Positions 23,201 through 32,700 are shown, counted from the first letter of the stretch. The stretch: 64,000 nt of DNA from Lytechinus variegatus (GCF_018143015.1 NC_054758.1:186001-250000), one strand, 5' to 3'. Program-made: numbers and translations. Notes: generated from the sequence alone by a model not told the origin.

Positions 23201-26124
23201 GCAAAAAAAACCCACTTACCTCCATGAAAAACACATCATTCTTCTTGGCCGTTTTCAATATATCTTGTGTTTCTCGTAAGGTGAGTGCTAGTGGTTTTTC
23301 ACATAATACATGTTTCTTGTGATTCAGGAATAACATACACAGATCATGATGTGCTGTGTTAATGGCCCCAATGTAGACTACGTCTGTAATGAAGAGAAAT
23401 AAAGGGCAATTTTTAAAACCTTTGATTATTTATTATGTTTATAGCATGGCTGCATGTATGGGAAGAGGTGGGCGGTTGTTTCCATCCCGAAAGAAGGAAA
23501 AAGAGAAGGTCACAAGTGAAACTAAGAGAAAGGGGAGATATTGCTCTCTTCTTTGGGATTCAAATTCATTTTATGATGGTGAGTGCCAAGAGCCCTCCCA
23601 AACACCCCCTTCATGGTAATGAGTGCCAACCTAGCCCTTTCAAGCACCCCCCCCCCCCATTCATGAGGGTGAGTGCCAAGTGCCCTCCTAGGTACCCCCA
23701 TTCATGGGAATACAGTGCCAAGAGCCCTCCCAAACACCCCCCCCCCCCCCCCCTTCATGGGAAGGAGTGTCAACTGGTTTTCCAAGCACCCCCATCCCCC
23801 CTCCCATTCATGATGGTGAGTGCCAAGAGACCTCCCAAGCACCCCCGTCATGGTAATGAGTGCCAAGTGCCCTCCTAAGTACCCCCATTTATCATGTTTA
23901 TGGGAATAAGTGCCAAGAGCCCTCCCGAGCACCCCCCCCCCCCTTCATGGGAATGAGTGCCAACCGTGCCCTTTCAAGCACCCCCCCCCCCCCCCATTCA
24001 TGATGGTGAGTGCCAAGAGCCCTCCCAAGCACCCCCCCCCTTCATGGGAATGAGTGCCAAGAGCCCTTTCAAGCACCCCCCCCCCCCTTCATGGGGGTGA
24101 GAGCCAAGTGTCCTCATAAGAAAGGGGAGATATTGCTCTCTTCTTTGGAATTCAAATTCATTTTATGATGGTGAGTGCCAAGAGCCCTCCCAAACACCCC
24201 CTTCATGGTATTGAGTGCCAAGTGCCCTCCTAAGTACCCCTATTCATGGGAATACAGTGCCAAGAGCCCTCCCAAACACCCCCTTCATGGTAATGAGTGC
24301 CAACCTAGCCCTTTCAAGCACCCCCCCCCCCATTCATGAGGGTGAGTGCCAAGTGCCCTCCTAAGTACCCCTATTCATGGGAATACAGTGCCAAGAGCCC
24401 TCCCAAACACCCCCCCCCTTCATGGGAAGGAGTGTCAACTGGTTTTCCAAGCACCCCCATCCCCCCTCCCATTCATGATGGTGAGTGCCAAGAGACCTCC
24501 CAACAAGCACCCCCGTCATGGTAATGAGTGCCAAGTGCCCTCCTAAGTACCCCCATTTATCATGTTCATGGGAATAAGTGCCAAGAGCCCTCCCGAGCAC
24601 CCCCCCCCCTTCATGGGAATGAGTGCCAACCGTGCCTTTCAAGCACCCCCCCCCCCATTCATGATGGTGAGTGCCAAGAGCCCTCCCAAGCACCCCCTTC
24701 ATGGTATTGAGTGCCAAGAGACCTCCAAGCACCCCCGTCATGGTAATGAGTGCCAAGTGCCCTCCTAAGTACCCCCATTTATCATGTTCATGGGAATAAG
24801 TGCCAAGAGCCCTCCCAAGCACACCCCCCCCTTCATGGGAATGAGTGCCCAGAGCCCTCCCAAGCACCCCCCCTTCATGGTAATGAGTGCCAAGTGCCCT
24901 CCTAAGTACCCCCCCCCCTTCATGGGAATGAGTGCCAAGAGCCCTTTCAAGCACCCCCCCCCCCCTTCATTGGGGTGAGAGCCAAGTGTCCTCATAAGTA
25001 CCCCCCCCCGTTCATGGGAATGAGTGCCAATAGCCCTCCTGAGTACCCCCCCCCCCCTTCATGGGAATGAGTGCCAACTGCGCTCCAAGCACCCCCCCCC
25101 CCCCTTTCATGGGAATGAGTGCCAAGTGCCCTCCTAAGTACCCCCCCCCCCTTTCATGGGAATGAGTGCCAACCGTGCCCTTTCAAGCACCCCCCCCCCC
25201 CTTCACGGGGACCCGGAGGGGCCACTTACATTGACGAGTGGATATCATGCACGACCCAAAAAAACACGTAAAAAGGATGTCTTTTTCACGATATGGCACG
25301 TTACATACGTAACGTGATAAGGGTGTCAAAAACACAAAAATAATGAAAAAAGCCTATTTCGCTAGGAAAATTAGGTGTTTAGGATTGAATTTGCGGGGAT
25401 GATGAAACAAATTTAAGATGTTTTATAAAGGATGTCCTTTTGCCTTAACACTTCGTGTTTAGAGTCTGATTTGCGCGAGGTGAGAAGGTGGGATCGTACT
25501 AAACCAAATAAGGTAAAGCCGACGACCGAAGGACCCGTAATAATAAAACATTCCTGTACTTGTTTAGGGGTTCATTTCAGGGACTATTTGCCAAGAGTAT
25601 CGTTTTGTTTCCAAAACTTGTTAAGGGTAGGGTTTCACACGCCAATACTTGTTAAGGGGTGCATTTTCAGAATAAGTAAAAATTACGTGTTTAGGGTGCT
25701 TTTCGAGACCCCATGGTTGCGCATGGTATTCACTCGTGAATGGAAGTGCCCCCCCCCCGGGCACGGGGATGAGAGCCAAGAGCCCTCCCAAGCACCCTTC
25801 CCCCCTTTCATGGGAATGAGAGCCAAGTACCCTTCCAAGCGCCTCCCCCCCTTCAATCACCAACAGTGTCTTTTGTAGGTCTAGAGGTGGAGGTCAGTTA
25901 TACTCACCAACATTTGGATCCTGAGCGAGCTCTTCATAGCTTGCATAGGCGCTTGGAATCTTGAATTTAGTCGCAAACTTCTGCGATCTTTCCAACGATC
26001 TTGTTGCGATACCTACGACGAGATGGCTGTCGGAATGGCCTTGTAAACTGGAAACAAAATCGTTTGATATTTCCCCTCCCGCACAGATTCCCCAACGTAG
26101 AGGCGACGCAATGATGGAAGCCAT
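1868..26124 (-). CDS. DHDH: Dimeric dihydrodiol dehydrogenase, seven exons, 353 residues
   Basis: The spliced product matches the trans-1,2-dihydrobenzene-1,2-diol dehydrogenase family, NADP-dependent cytosolic oxidoreductases of the Gfo/Idh/MocA superfamily that oxidise dihydrodiols of aromatic hydrocarbons and sugars such as D-xylose. The coding exons are 26124-25908, 23383-23220, 22616-22481, 20659-20543, 18008-17884, 3342-3171 and 1998-1868, all complement. Residues 10-22 form the Rossmann dinucleotide loop (RWGICAGGEISND). The family signature CEKP is at 100-103, with K102 equivalent to mammalian K97. GGGALYDMGVY (175-185) carries D181 and Y185, equivalent to mammalian D176 and Y180. All three keep the same offset of five, which supports the splice model. 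The start codon has A at -3 and G at +4. The family's usual length is about 335, and the excess lies at the two ends. Intron 5 is about 14.5 kb, swollen by a fold-back transposon. The family assignment is firm; the physiological substrate is not known. Confidence 0.93.
2061..2261. mobile_element. Short TA-flanked MITE
   Basis: The terminal inverted repeats are about 25 bp (CACAGCAAAAACTGTGGTG against the complement of the right end, CACTGTAAAAAGTGTGGTG). TA lies on both sides (2059-2060 and 2262-2263). The interior has further inverted copies of GTGTGGTCCTC. A related sequence is at 52000-52170. Confidence 0.7.
2460..2830. mobile_element. Decayed copy of the TTAA MITE family
   Basis: It shares long imperfect blocks with the elements at 46954-47501 and 49432-50077 (GAATCGGATGTAAAATACG, then the AAGTTTCGCTTAATTTCAC block, then AAGAAATAGTGAGTGA). 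The ends are too decayed to place. Confidence 0.5.
2993..3162 (-). mobile_element. tRNA-derived SINE (Leu/Ser-like head)
   Basis: On the minus strand it begins with a Pol III A box (TGGCCGAGTGG) and a T-arm-like B region (CCGGGGTTGATCCCCGG), then a short unrelated body and an A-rich tail. The acceptor stem does not pair, so it is not a working tRNA gene. It sits just downstream of the donor of DHDH exon 6. Confidence 0.65.
3171..3342 (-). CDS. DHDH: DHDH exon 6 (residues 254-311)
   Basis: The acceptor is ATCATAG and the donor GTATTC. It continues in frame from exon 5 with IPGHFWAPTELIW and reaches GMLYEADAVKQAIDEG, matching the GMSYEAKHV block of vertebrate DHDH. A SINE begins about 8 bp past the donor. 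Confidence 0.9.
3992..4000. repeat. Left 9-bp target-site duplication of the fold-back element
   Basis: GCTGGCCAC lies immediately before the element's first base. The identical sequence follows its last base at 16662-16670. Confidence 0.88.
4001..6400 (+). repeat. Left arm: array of eight hairpin monomers
   Basis: After a unique ~190-bp cap, hairpins begin near 4188, 4509, 4791, 5103, 5421, 5699, 6017 and 6296. Each has stems of about 27-30 bp (CCCCGGTCTTC...TTTTCCAGAC) and a ~12-nt loop. Two spacer types alternate irregularly: long type A (through CAGCTAGGGCATAATTAAT) and shorter type B (through AGCAATATATCGCGCTCAGC). Much-decayed monomer pieces persist to about 6795. Confidence 0.88.
6480..7105. 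repeat. Minisatellite of GGACAATTACCCCC type
   Basis: Around forty variants of a 13-17-bp unit (GGACAATTACCCCCGA, GGACAACTACCCC and similar) are interrupted at 6717-6805 by a second copy of the flanking sequence TTTTGATCTTGGATACGTCA. The unit looks open in several frames, but those frames are repeat translation, not genes. Confidence 0.85.
7110..7960. other. Non-coding stretch inside the fold-back element
   Basis: T-rich sequence, a G run at 7317-7330, and an imperfect palindrome near 7738-7780 around CCATTTAGGCCCTAAATGG. No gene or known element is recognised. Confidence 0.5.
7960..9344. repeat. Irregular array of a GCGCGAAGCGCGAGC-bearing repeat
   Basis: Diverged blocks of about 100-200 bp each carry a partly palindromic motif, TGCGAGCGCGAAGCGCGAGC or variants, followed by AAAAT or a similar A-rich run (near 8005, 8181, 8303, 8500, 8611 and 9301). 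Between them the phrase GGACATTTTACAGAGCAC recurs. Related blocks occur at 10257-10440 and 55310-55700. Confidence 0.6.
9345..10257. mobile_element. Helitron/pearl-like element with a core of ~155-bp tandem units
   Basis: The left end carries GTCTCACCTGC (9370-9380) and the right end its complement GCAGGTGAGAC (10246-10256), next to a small hairpin GTCTCAC...GTGAGAC. Between them are about five tandem units of 150-170 bp, each with GACCTTTGACCTT, GTGACCTGAAAC and GTTCAGTGATACTTGATTA. A left module, a tandem core and a hairpin end recall non-autonomous Helitron-like 'pearl' elements of marine invertebrates; that assignment is inference. The insertion splits a copy of the neighbouring repeat. 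Confidence 0.6.
10258..10926. other. Flank of the split repeat, then a pyrimidine-rich tract
   Basis: To about 10440 this continues the split GCGCGAAGCGCGAG-type repeat. From 10448 to 10900 the plus strand is almost pure T/C with a G run at 10593. Long open frames here reflect base composition only. Confidence 0.55.
10927..12264. mobile_element. DNA transposon remnant with ~50-bp terminal inverted repeats
   Basis: The left end ATACCCCTTTCATAGTGAG and the complement of the right end, ATACCGTTTTCATACTGA, match and continue into GAAGTGGAGTTAGTCCGGA against GAAGTTGAGTTACTCCGGA. Further TCCGGAGT and AGTTACTCC copies lie inside. No transposase is recognised and no clear target duplication was found. 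Confidence 0.6.
12600..13083. mobile_element. Rearranged remnant of a TTAA MITE
   Basis: GGGATGGTCCGGGCTGAAAG (12608) and the 12986-13083 block (TTCATCAAAATCGGATAACA onward) match the start and early interior of the TTAA element at 45652-46214. The right terminus is missing and the next base joins the right arm of the fold-back element. Confidence 0.55.
13083..16661 (-). repeat. Right arm: array of thirteen hairpin monomers
   Basis: Hairpins begin near 13224, 13496, 13766, 14036, 14306, 14577, 14842, 15092, 15359, 15631, 15881, 16153 and 16403, in the opposite orientation to the left arm and all with type B spacers. The period is about 270 bp, or about 250 where a segment containing CATTCACATTACGATATCC is missing. 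That variant recurs at 14985, 15775 and 16297, a sign of higher-order amplification. The array ends in the ~180-bp cap at 16480-16661. Confidence 0.88.
16671..17412. other. Unique intron sequence with a (TA)n microsatellite
   Basis: Part of DHDH intron 5 beyond the fold-back element. It has a poly(C) run at 16940, a (TA)n tract at 17210-17241 and another poly(C) run near 17380. No gene is seen. Confidence 0.6.
17413..17850 (+). repeat. Dispersed ~440-bp repeat, copy 1
   Basis: It shares long blocks with 21891-22310 (same direction) and 63565-64000 (opposite direction): TACCAGTGGATAGGAT, TAATTCTTCCGCCAGT and GGTTGGCTCGAATGAA. No terminal repeats were identified, so the class is unknown. Confidence 0.75.
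17884..18008 (-). CDS. DHDH: DHDH exon 5 (residues 212-253)
   Basis: Acceptor CTTTAG, donor GTACTA. It encodes GVDEMYTTVMRF and the beta-sheet segment ATLSCTITADYPNEV followed by ISGTKGHLK, all typical of the C-terminal dimerisation sheet of the family. Ends in phase 0. A dispersed repeat (17413-17850) ends about 35 bp past the donor. Confidence 0.9.
18334..19318. mobile_element. Tc1/mariner-like non-autonomous element
   Basis: Perfect terminal inverted repeats CAGTGCGTATCAAAAAAA and AGTTTACACTT, flanked by TA on both sides (18332-18333 and 19319-19320). It is 985 bp long with no transposase frame. It lies in DHDH intron 4. Confidence 0.82.
19321..20241. other. AT-rich intron sequence, nothing recognised
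   Basis: Part of DHDH intron 4. There is a short local palindrome near 19972-20000 (TTGATCCTCATTGAGGATATCAA region). No coding or repeat-family match was recognised. Confidence 0.4.
20242..20492. mobile_element. Short inverted-repeat element
   Basis: TCTTCCAACTTAGACTCT at the left end is repeated in inverse at the right end (AGAGTCTAAGTTGGAAGA). A third partial copy, GAGTCTAAGTTGGC, lies in the middle. It ends 50 bp from the 3' end of DHDH exon 4. Confidence 0.6.
20543..20659 (-). CDS. DHDH: DHDH exon 4 (residues 173-212)
   Basis: The acceptor is CGTCAG and the donor GTAAAC. It encodes YGGGALYDMGVYMVY, the second half of the active site, including the catalytic Tyr185. Phase 1 at both ends. 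Confidence 0.92.
20715..20900. repeat. Minisatellite of GAGAGGAATTATATAGGAGC type
   Basis: Four or five diverged units of about 50 bp, each containing GAGAGGAATTA and a TATATAGGAG phrase, plus a poly(C) run. It lies in DHDH intron 3, 56 bp upstream (in transcription) of exon 4. Confidence 0.7.
20901..21890. other. AT-rich intron sequence
   Basis: Part of DHDH intron 3. A T-rich block with AATAAA near 21280 could be the tail of an old retroposed element, but no domain is recognised. A poly(C) run lies at 21802. Confidence 0.4.
21891..22310 (+). repeat. Dispersed ~440-bp repeat, copy 2
   Basis: Same family and direction as 17413-17850. The two direct copies bracket DHDH exons 5 and 4. Confidence 0.72.
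22481..22616 (-). CDS. DHDH: DHDH exon 3 (residues 128-173), with a GC donor
   Basis: The acceptor is ATGCAG; the exon starts AMWTRFFPVSAKIREL, the family's WTRFFP motif. No GT site gives both the right length and the right phase. A GC donor does: AGAG followed by GCAAGG (minus strand, 22480 downward). It closes in phase 1, makes a GAT codon with exon 4, and keeps the spacing from the catalytic Lys to the Asp/Tyr pair identical to mammalian DHDH. Confidence 0.82.
22617..23219. other. DHDH intron 2
   Basis: No element is recognised. It has long C runs at 23080 and 23177, close to the exon 2 donor, which read as G runs in the DHDH transcript. Confidence 0.5.
23220..23383 (-). CDS. DHDH: DHDH exon 2 (residues 73-127)
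   Basis: Acceptor TTACAG, donor GTAAGT. It encodes VVYIGAINTAHHD followed by HVLCEKPLALT, the cofactor and substrate strand of the family, and ends FFME in phase 0. The tract just past the donor is (minus strand) T-rich and then a long G run. Confidence 0.93.
23560..25203. repeat. Minisatellite of ~50-60-bp units in DHDH intron 1
   Basis: About thirty units of the form GGGAATGAGTGCCAAGAGCC, CTCCCAAGCA, a C run and TTCAT. Unit variants recur as blocks (23570-23930 and 24160-24560 are near duplicates), indicating segmental amplification. The array continues after the hAT-like insertion at 25212-25761 to about 25858. Long open frames across it are repeat translation. Confidence 0.9.
25212..25761. 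mobile_element. hAT-like MITE inserted in the minisatellite
   Basis: Termini CCCGGAGGGGCCACTTACAT and CCCCCCCGGG, flanked by a perfect 8-bp duplication CACGGGGA (25204-25211 and 25762-25769). It is 550 bp long with inverted repeats of about 40 bp and no coding capacity. Confidence 0.87.
25770..25858. repeat. Continuation of the DHDH intron 1 minisatellite
   Basis: Two further units (GAGAGCCAAGAGCCCTCCCA and GAATGAGAGCCAAGTACCC) resume after the MITE. They end 50 bp from the exon 1 donor. Confidence 0.8.
25908..26124 (-). CDS. DHDH: DHDH exon 1 (residues 1-72, start codon)
   Basis: It encodes the N-terminal Rossmann beta-alpha-beta unit and the conserved block AYASYEELAQDPNV. The donor is GTGAGT (minus strand, 25907-25902) and the exon ends in phase 1. 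The upstream minus-strand DNA lacks an obvious TATA box. Confidence 0.92.
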
Positions 26125-28680
26125 GCTCGCAAGAAGTTTATTGTCATATCAGTATCATGCTTTGAGGACTTTGAACGTTAACTGATTTAACAATGTCACC
26201 CACAAAGTCAAATAAAATTATAAATTAATCATCTAAAAAAACATGAACTTGCATCGTGAAAATCAAATAGCGGAGAGCGAGGTCAGTTCTTTTTCCCTTT
26301 TATTTTGGTGTTATATTGTTGTTGTTTTTTTCAAAACTTTTCGTTATTGAAAATCTTTTTTTTTTATATGCCGCCCAGCACGTGATTTTCCACTATGCTG
26401 TGACTGGATTTAGGTTTTGATTGATTGATTGATTTTATTCGTCAAGAATATCAAAAGAGATTGAAATTGAAGAATACCTTGACAGGATATATAGCACACA
26501 TGAAAGCCGAAAGGCTTATTTCCAATGGGGTTCTATAGTTAGTATAAACATTAAAATATTGTAACAAAACTGGAATATGGAAAAAAAATAATAAAATACA
26601 TACATACATATCCATCAGTCAAATAATATGCAAGCATCTGAAGCAAACAACAATCCTCCTAATATGTGAAACAAGATTATATTTGAACATACCCTAATGT
26701 ATACATTATCTATTGAAATGTGTGATTTTTAATGGTAATATTTCTCTCGAGTAGCTTCCAGTTTTAGGTGCTTCTTTAATGCACTCTTAAATTGAGAAAA
26801 TATTTTAACTGCTTTTACTTTATTGGGAAGAGCATTCAAAGATTTTCTTATAGTTCAGGTCACGGCTTTCACTTTACAATCCCATGCGAAATAAACCCCC
26901 AAGAATACCTTTGTAATGATATTTTACTTTCTTCCTCTTTCAAATCAAAAAGTTTACAATCATATGAATCAATATTTTGTACATTGTAAACGAAACAAAG
27001 AAATGTGTCAATATAAATGAGATTACAAAATTTAAGAATTTATGACAAATGAAATTAACTGCCCAATTTCTCTTGCATAACAATGTGAACGCAGAGAGAA
27101 AAACAAAAAAAATATATCAATCGACAAATAAAAACAGACTATGACCTTTATCCCTGAACAGAATAGCAATAATCACTTTTGAACAAAAATGTACAACAAC
27201 AATAACAAAAACAACACAAATGAATAGATGATTACTTTAAAGGTTAAGTAGAGGAAAGTTATTTTGCCTAAACTTCTTTTTTTAACTCTTTGCATGCTGA
27301 ATTAATTTTGGGGGATAATAATGACAATAATTGTTTTCATGTTATTTTTTTTATTCAAGATTTTCATATTGCACCATTGATACGTACATGTATTATCATT
27401 ATAGATGTTATCCAGGAATTATTGCCTTCTATTAGCTTCTCAAATTGAAGGTAGGGGAGAAAACAAATTATTACGATTGTTGAATTTAATTGTATACGAA
27501 TGTGCAAGACAGCAAATCAGCGCACATCTTGTTACCTAAACTTTCAAAACAACCTAAACTCTTTTGATATTAGAAAAAGAGCGCCATCTCTCGTTGATTT
27601 CATGAGCACATTTAACGACGAAGGTTGCTGTTTTTGTTGTGAGGCAACAAAATAAAATATAGAGTATACTAAGATCAGGAAAAGGTTAGGAAAGGAGAGA
27701 GAGAACAGAAAAAGTTTCAGTGAGGAAAGTCCAAAATAATGAACAAGTCAAAAAATGCATTCAATATGAAAATAAGTTTTCATTTAGGCATATAAGTATT
27801 GGCAAACTAAAACATCAACACAATTATTTTTGAAAAGTTTCATTTTGTATAGATATAGGACAGGGATCTGCATGGGAACAAGGGGAATGGACAATGGCCG
27901 AAGTAAGGTAATTCACAAAGATAATTAATTTATAACATAATGTTTCTTAAAGTAAAATATACCAGGTTTTCTTATGATTCACTGGCGGACCGGGGGGGGG
28001 GGGCACAGCCGGCCCGGGGAGTCCCCAGTAGATAGGTGCAAGAAAGAATATACTGGACAAATAAGATATGAATTTATATCGGTTTCAAAATATCTGTAAT
28101 TATCATATGGAACTTCAAATTGGTCACATTTGTGATGTCATATGATCGGAGAGGCAATGACTTCTGTTCCATTCCAAATAAAGGTCAATTTCTTCAAATT
28201 AGGCCTATCATGGACCTACCAGCAAATCCATGGGCCTATCGTGAGTATGTGCCCACACACAAAACATGTGATACCAAATTAAACCGTGTCCCACTGTTGG
28301 AATAGGCAAAGGGTCCTTCTTGGAGAATAACACGAATCCATGAAATTAAAGTACATTAATTATATGGTCCATGAGAAAGTTATATCCCGGCCATGCACTG
28401 ACTTGTCATGATGTCATATATATTCAAATATTATCAATAAGAAGTTGTAAAAGAATACTGATAAAAAAAACACAAGTACGAACATTCGGGGTTCCCTTTT
28501 ACTCTTATTTTAATTTTCTATTGTCCTTTCGAGCCCACCCTCAAACATACACCTGTAATTTACAAGTAACCTTCATAATCCCTTTTATATTTTTATGTAG
28601 TATTATCAGGGTTTTTCTTATATAATGTTCTTCGTCATTCGGTCTACGTGGCGTGGCCTGTATGACTCACACTATTTACC
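26125..28680. other. Intergenic region between DHDH and WEE1, no gene seen
   Basis: Mostly AT-rich. A (TGAT)n patch starts at 26417, followed by a sequence with CTTGACAGGATATATAGCAC that may be an old LINE 3' tail (weak). A 12-base G run follows CACTGGCGGACC near 27980. No coding exon is recognised. Confidence 0.45.
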
Positions 28681-28689
28681 ATTTTTTAA

Positions 28690-29031
28690 TTCAGTTCATG
28701 ACGTGACTGAGGACTGGCTGGATTACGTAGCCAATACATAAACAAGATCACAATTGATATAAGCTATTTCGTGATTGGCCGGTGTTTAGTCACGTGATCC
28801 CTTCCAAAACGGGCGCGCCATTTTGACGTGCTTTTCTCCGCGCCGCATGTGCTGATATCTCGTTGTGTACTATATGCACGATTGTCGATCTCGCGAGCAT
28901 ATACGCTATATGCAACACGACGCGCGCATGTTGTTGTTATTTACGATTTGTTTGCCACACGCCATCACCATCGATTGAGACGGGAATCGACAACTAATTC
29001 ATCAAAATCTAACGGTTTTTCTCGACGGAAG
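28690..29031 (+). promoter_or_regulatory. Probable WEE1 promoter and 5' UTR
   Basis: This is a CpG-richer stretch next to the WEE1 start codon. It carries TGACGTGA (28699-28706), CCAAT (28731-28735), an inverted CCAAT (28774-28778), the E-box CACGTG (28791-28796), and GGGCGCGCCATTTTGACGTG (28811-28830), which has an E2F-like core beside a CRE-like half. No TATA box is evident. Paired CCAAT boxes with E2F-like sites are common in cell-cycle promoters; the assignment is inference. Confidence 0.55.
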
Positions 29032-29786
29032 ATGTCGTTAGCTACACCAATGAATTCCTTATTTCATCAAGGTGTTCACGGATCGCCTACACAACGCCTA
29101 GATTTTGGCGATGCTCTCGGTTCCGAAGGCGAAAGTGACGCTAGTTTTGCCGCTTACTCTGATTTCAACGATTTGCAAGAAGAGAGGATTGATCACAGTC
29201 CCATTTCAAGTTCATTTTCTGATGATCGTGATGACTCCTTAAATCTCACGGCAGAATGGGATCCCGCCTTGGCAACTCCAAAAAGCAGCCCATCAAAACG
29301 GCCCGTGCAACGAAGACCAGTTTCAAGACTTCATGGTGGCGAAAATTCAGTTGCATCTCCCCTTTTCCGAAGGCCAAGCGACTCAAGTTGCAGTCCCTCT
29401 CCAATGTTAATATGCGGAAGTAGCCCCGCCTCCTCCGCAGGGGGAAGCGACTCTGTTGGTTCTCCACCCCCACACAAGCGGCTTCGTAACTTGAGACTTT
29501 TCGATTCACCACACACGCCCAAATCATTAATTCAAAAGGCAAATGCGAGTGCCAGACGAAATAAACTTCTTGCCAGTAGACTCTTCAGTGAGAAACCCGC
29601 TGCTGTACGTGAACATGGTGATGATGGTACTCTTGCAAGGCCGCACACGGCTCCAAACATGAGAAGTATGCAGAGAAGAAGCACAAGAATTTCTAAGACG
29701 AGACAGCAGAATGTAGCAAATGTCAACCCATTCACACCATCAGCCATGTTGCAAAACGCAACCAAGAAAAGGCTTCGACAGGAAAG
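29032..29786 (+). CDS. WEE1: WEE1 exon 1 (residues 1-252)
   Basis: Encodes the regulatory N-terminus, with many SP/TP sites ([23 protein letters not shown]) and a cyclin-docking-like KRLRNLRLF. The donor is GTAAAT and the exon ends in phase 2. It is disordered by composition, as in other WEE1 proteins. Confidence 0.93.
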
Positions 29787-32700
29787 GTAAATTTTAGGGA
29801 TTCTAAAGTTTAACTTGGTTTTATAACCTCTGGAGACAGTATTTTTTTTTGCATCTTGTCTCTTACTTAGTCTTAATCTTGATTCATGTTTTATTTTGTT
29901 CCCCAGTATTAAAATGAATCATGGACTGGTTGTTGATTTATCATGTCATATTTATTGACCATTTTTTGCCATTCTGAGTCGCAGTCATAGGGCATTTTTA
30001 ATTTTCGGGGGCTATAGTATATTACTACAGTCCTGACAGTACCTGAATGAATCTAACAACACCAACATTACCTGAATCTCCAACATGTCATTGGTAAGCT
30101 ATTATTTAACATTTGCAACAAATGAGGATTTTTCAGGGCTCTTTTGAGCGTTCAGGGGTCAACTCAAAACCCCGACTTGCCCCCTGTGTACTTTTATCTC
30201 TTCACAGCCTACCAATCTGTGACTAGTAGACATGCATGTACATGTAGGCTGAAGAAATCTATTTTTCAAAATTTTATGGAGGGAGGGGGATGCCCCAAAG
30301 TCTTGGAGGATACCCTGACCAAAATAGACTGATTATTCAGTCAAGCTGCATAACCTCGCCTTGTTCATTGAATGAGTGCCTTGTATAGAGTAGGGGATGA
30401 GGGATAGAAGCATTTGATCTGATCTTTAATTCAAGAGTTACAATACAATTAGACTTTGACCTTGAAGGCTTGAATGAGCAACAGCCTAACAGTGCATCCA
30501 TTGTTTACACAGTTCATCATATAGCAATGATTGCAATCCAAATTTCAAATGCAGGGAAATGTACATCTCAAAGTCCTCAGCCTTAAAAAAAGGGTGATGA
30601 TTCAGAAACATACATGCACAGTTTATGTACCTGATCTTATCGAGGCCCCTGAATGATTGACCTTGTAAAGGTCATGCAATGTAGAACATGTAGCAGACTG
30701 GTTCAGACAGGAGCGTTCAGGTGCTTTGTTTGCTAAACGTGAAGCTGACGGTTGAATTTTAAAAGCAAATGAGCTTAAGAAGTTTTTTTTCCCATTTACT
30801 GTAAATAGCCTGCTCTGTTCTACACTTTTTTAAATCTCAACACAAAGATTTACAGTCAGTTATAGAGGGGGGGGGGGGGGGGGGAAGGTTATTGGCTGGT
30901 TTATAGTCTTCAAACACAATACATACATGTACACATTTACAAGATTATGTTGATATGATGAATTATGATGCCTTTGCCTTTTGAAGGCTTAGGCTTATCT
31001 TACTTGTGTATTTGGGCCCTTTGTCACAATACACCAAAGAGATCTACTTATGTTCAGAATCAACCATATGAGTATTGACCCTCATGAGAATGGAAGTTTT
31101 CAGTGCGCAAACTATTCTCTTTCAGTCAAGTCATAAAGTAAGTTTTATGACTGTAGTTTGACTACAAATCTGGTCACAATTCACAATAGAAAAGTAGTCT
31201 TTTGAAAAGGGTTTTGATTCAAATATAATGTTGAAAGGCAGGAGCTTTCCCACCATTTTGGATATTATTCCACCCCTGCTCCTGCATTGGATCAAGATAA
31301 ATTTAAGGTAGAACAGAGTCCAAGAAAGATTTTTGTTTTAAATGCCTGATTTTTACCGGTACCATCCCAGAACTCTTTAGCAACACCTTTTCATGTCTTT
31401 CAGTACAATTATAAAAATAAAAACAACATGTAAAATTATACTTCTCCATGAATTGCACTTCATTTAAATTGAAAGTGCAGGAGAGTAGAATTATGTACCA
31501 GTATTGTAATGCATTTTCGTGAGCATCTGTGAAGGAATAAAAATGTGCTAGATGCTGAAATCATGTAAATCTATGGAGGGATTACTGAGCAATCTATCAT
31601 GCATGTGTCAATTACACCCTATGTGAACCAGCTTATTGATTTTGATTTTAACAAGTTACTTGAACATGTCATTATAATTAGATTTAACCTCTAAATCTAT
31701 ACCAAAAATGCACAAGTGCTTTTCTCAATAACAATCCCCTGGCACCACTGTGCAGCATTAACTGTATGCACATCAAACAGTCTAACCTAATTGGTATTTC
31801 TAAAGTTATTTACTTGTAAATCCTATTTTCAATCCTTTATTGTCAGTTTCTTGGCTAAAGAAAAATGAGACATGAAGGGCCTTTTTAGTTAGATTAAAAG
31901 AAGTCTCAAAGGTTATCTTAGACTTCAAAGGAGTTCATTTGAAGGCACCCCTGTTTTTGTTATATGCTTTAGAGGTGGCATAAAGGGTTTTTCATGTCTT
32001 TCTCACTTTGAACACTGACTAATCCCCCTATTGAAACCCTTATTGATATTTGAAAGGCTACTGTCTTTTGTTTGGTTAATTGGTGTCTATTGAGATAACC
32101 TTTGAACTTTGACTATGTAACTGTAGTTACCAGGATCTTGTTTAGATTCAAAAATTTTACTGGTACATTTTGATTATTTATTTGTTGTTCTCTTTTGAGT
32201 TGTATCTCCAAGGATTATACACTTTGTAGTTCATTTTTTCAGCTGAAACTTGTAGTCTTTTTCTCATACACTGTACATGTGTCTTTCTACTTTCTGGCTC
32301 AAAGTTGTAAGATACTTGTTTTATTATCAGCACTCCTTGATATTGATTATCATTTTATAAAAAAAATGAATACTACCAGAATTACAGCATCCTAAACCTG
32401 TATGTTCCCAGGTCACCAGGGTTCTGTAACACAAAGGTTAGCAATTAATTGTACACTTGATTTTCACGATTGATTTTACATTGTAGTCAATGGAATCAAT
32501 CGCAGAAAAATGTTCTACAATCATTGCTAAGCTTTGTGTTCTGGGCACCAGATTAGTGTTGTATGATGTATCTAAAGTGTGTTTAAACTGTTCATGCAAC
32601 CATGCGTTTTAAACTCGCCCCAAAGAAAGGTGGTTACGATTTGCACATTTCAAAGATAACTCGGTTGAACAGAGAGATACTGGTTTTATTTTAAAGGCCC

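Noticed and set aside
24361-24954. 197-codon open frame on the minus strand
   Set aside because: It translates the minisatellite units over and over (RALGTHSHEGG) and has no independent coding signal.
28828-29031. N-terminal extension of WEE1 from an upstream ATG
   Set aside because: The frame is open for 68 more codons, but the sequence is Arg/His-rich, lies in the likely promoter/5' UTR and does not resemble WEE1. The ATG at 29032 has a better context and starts the family-like region.
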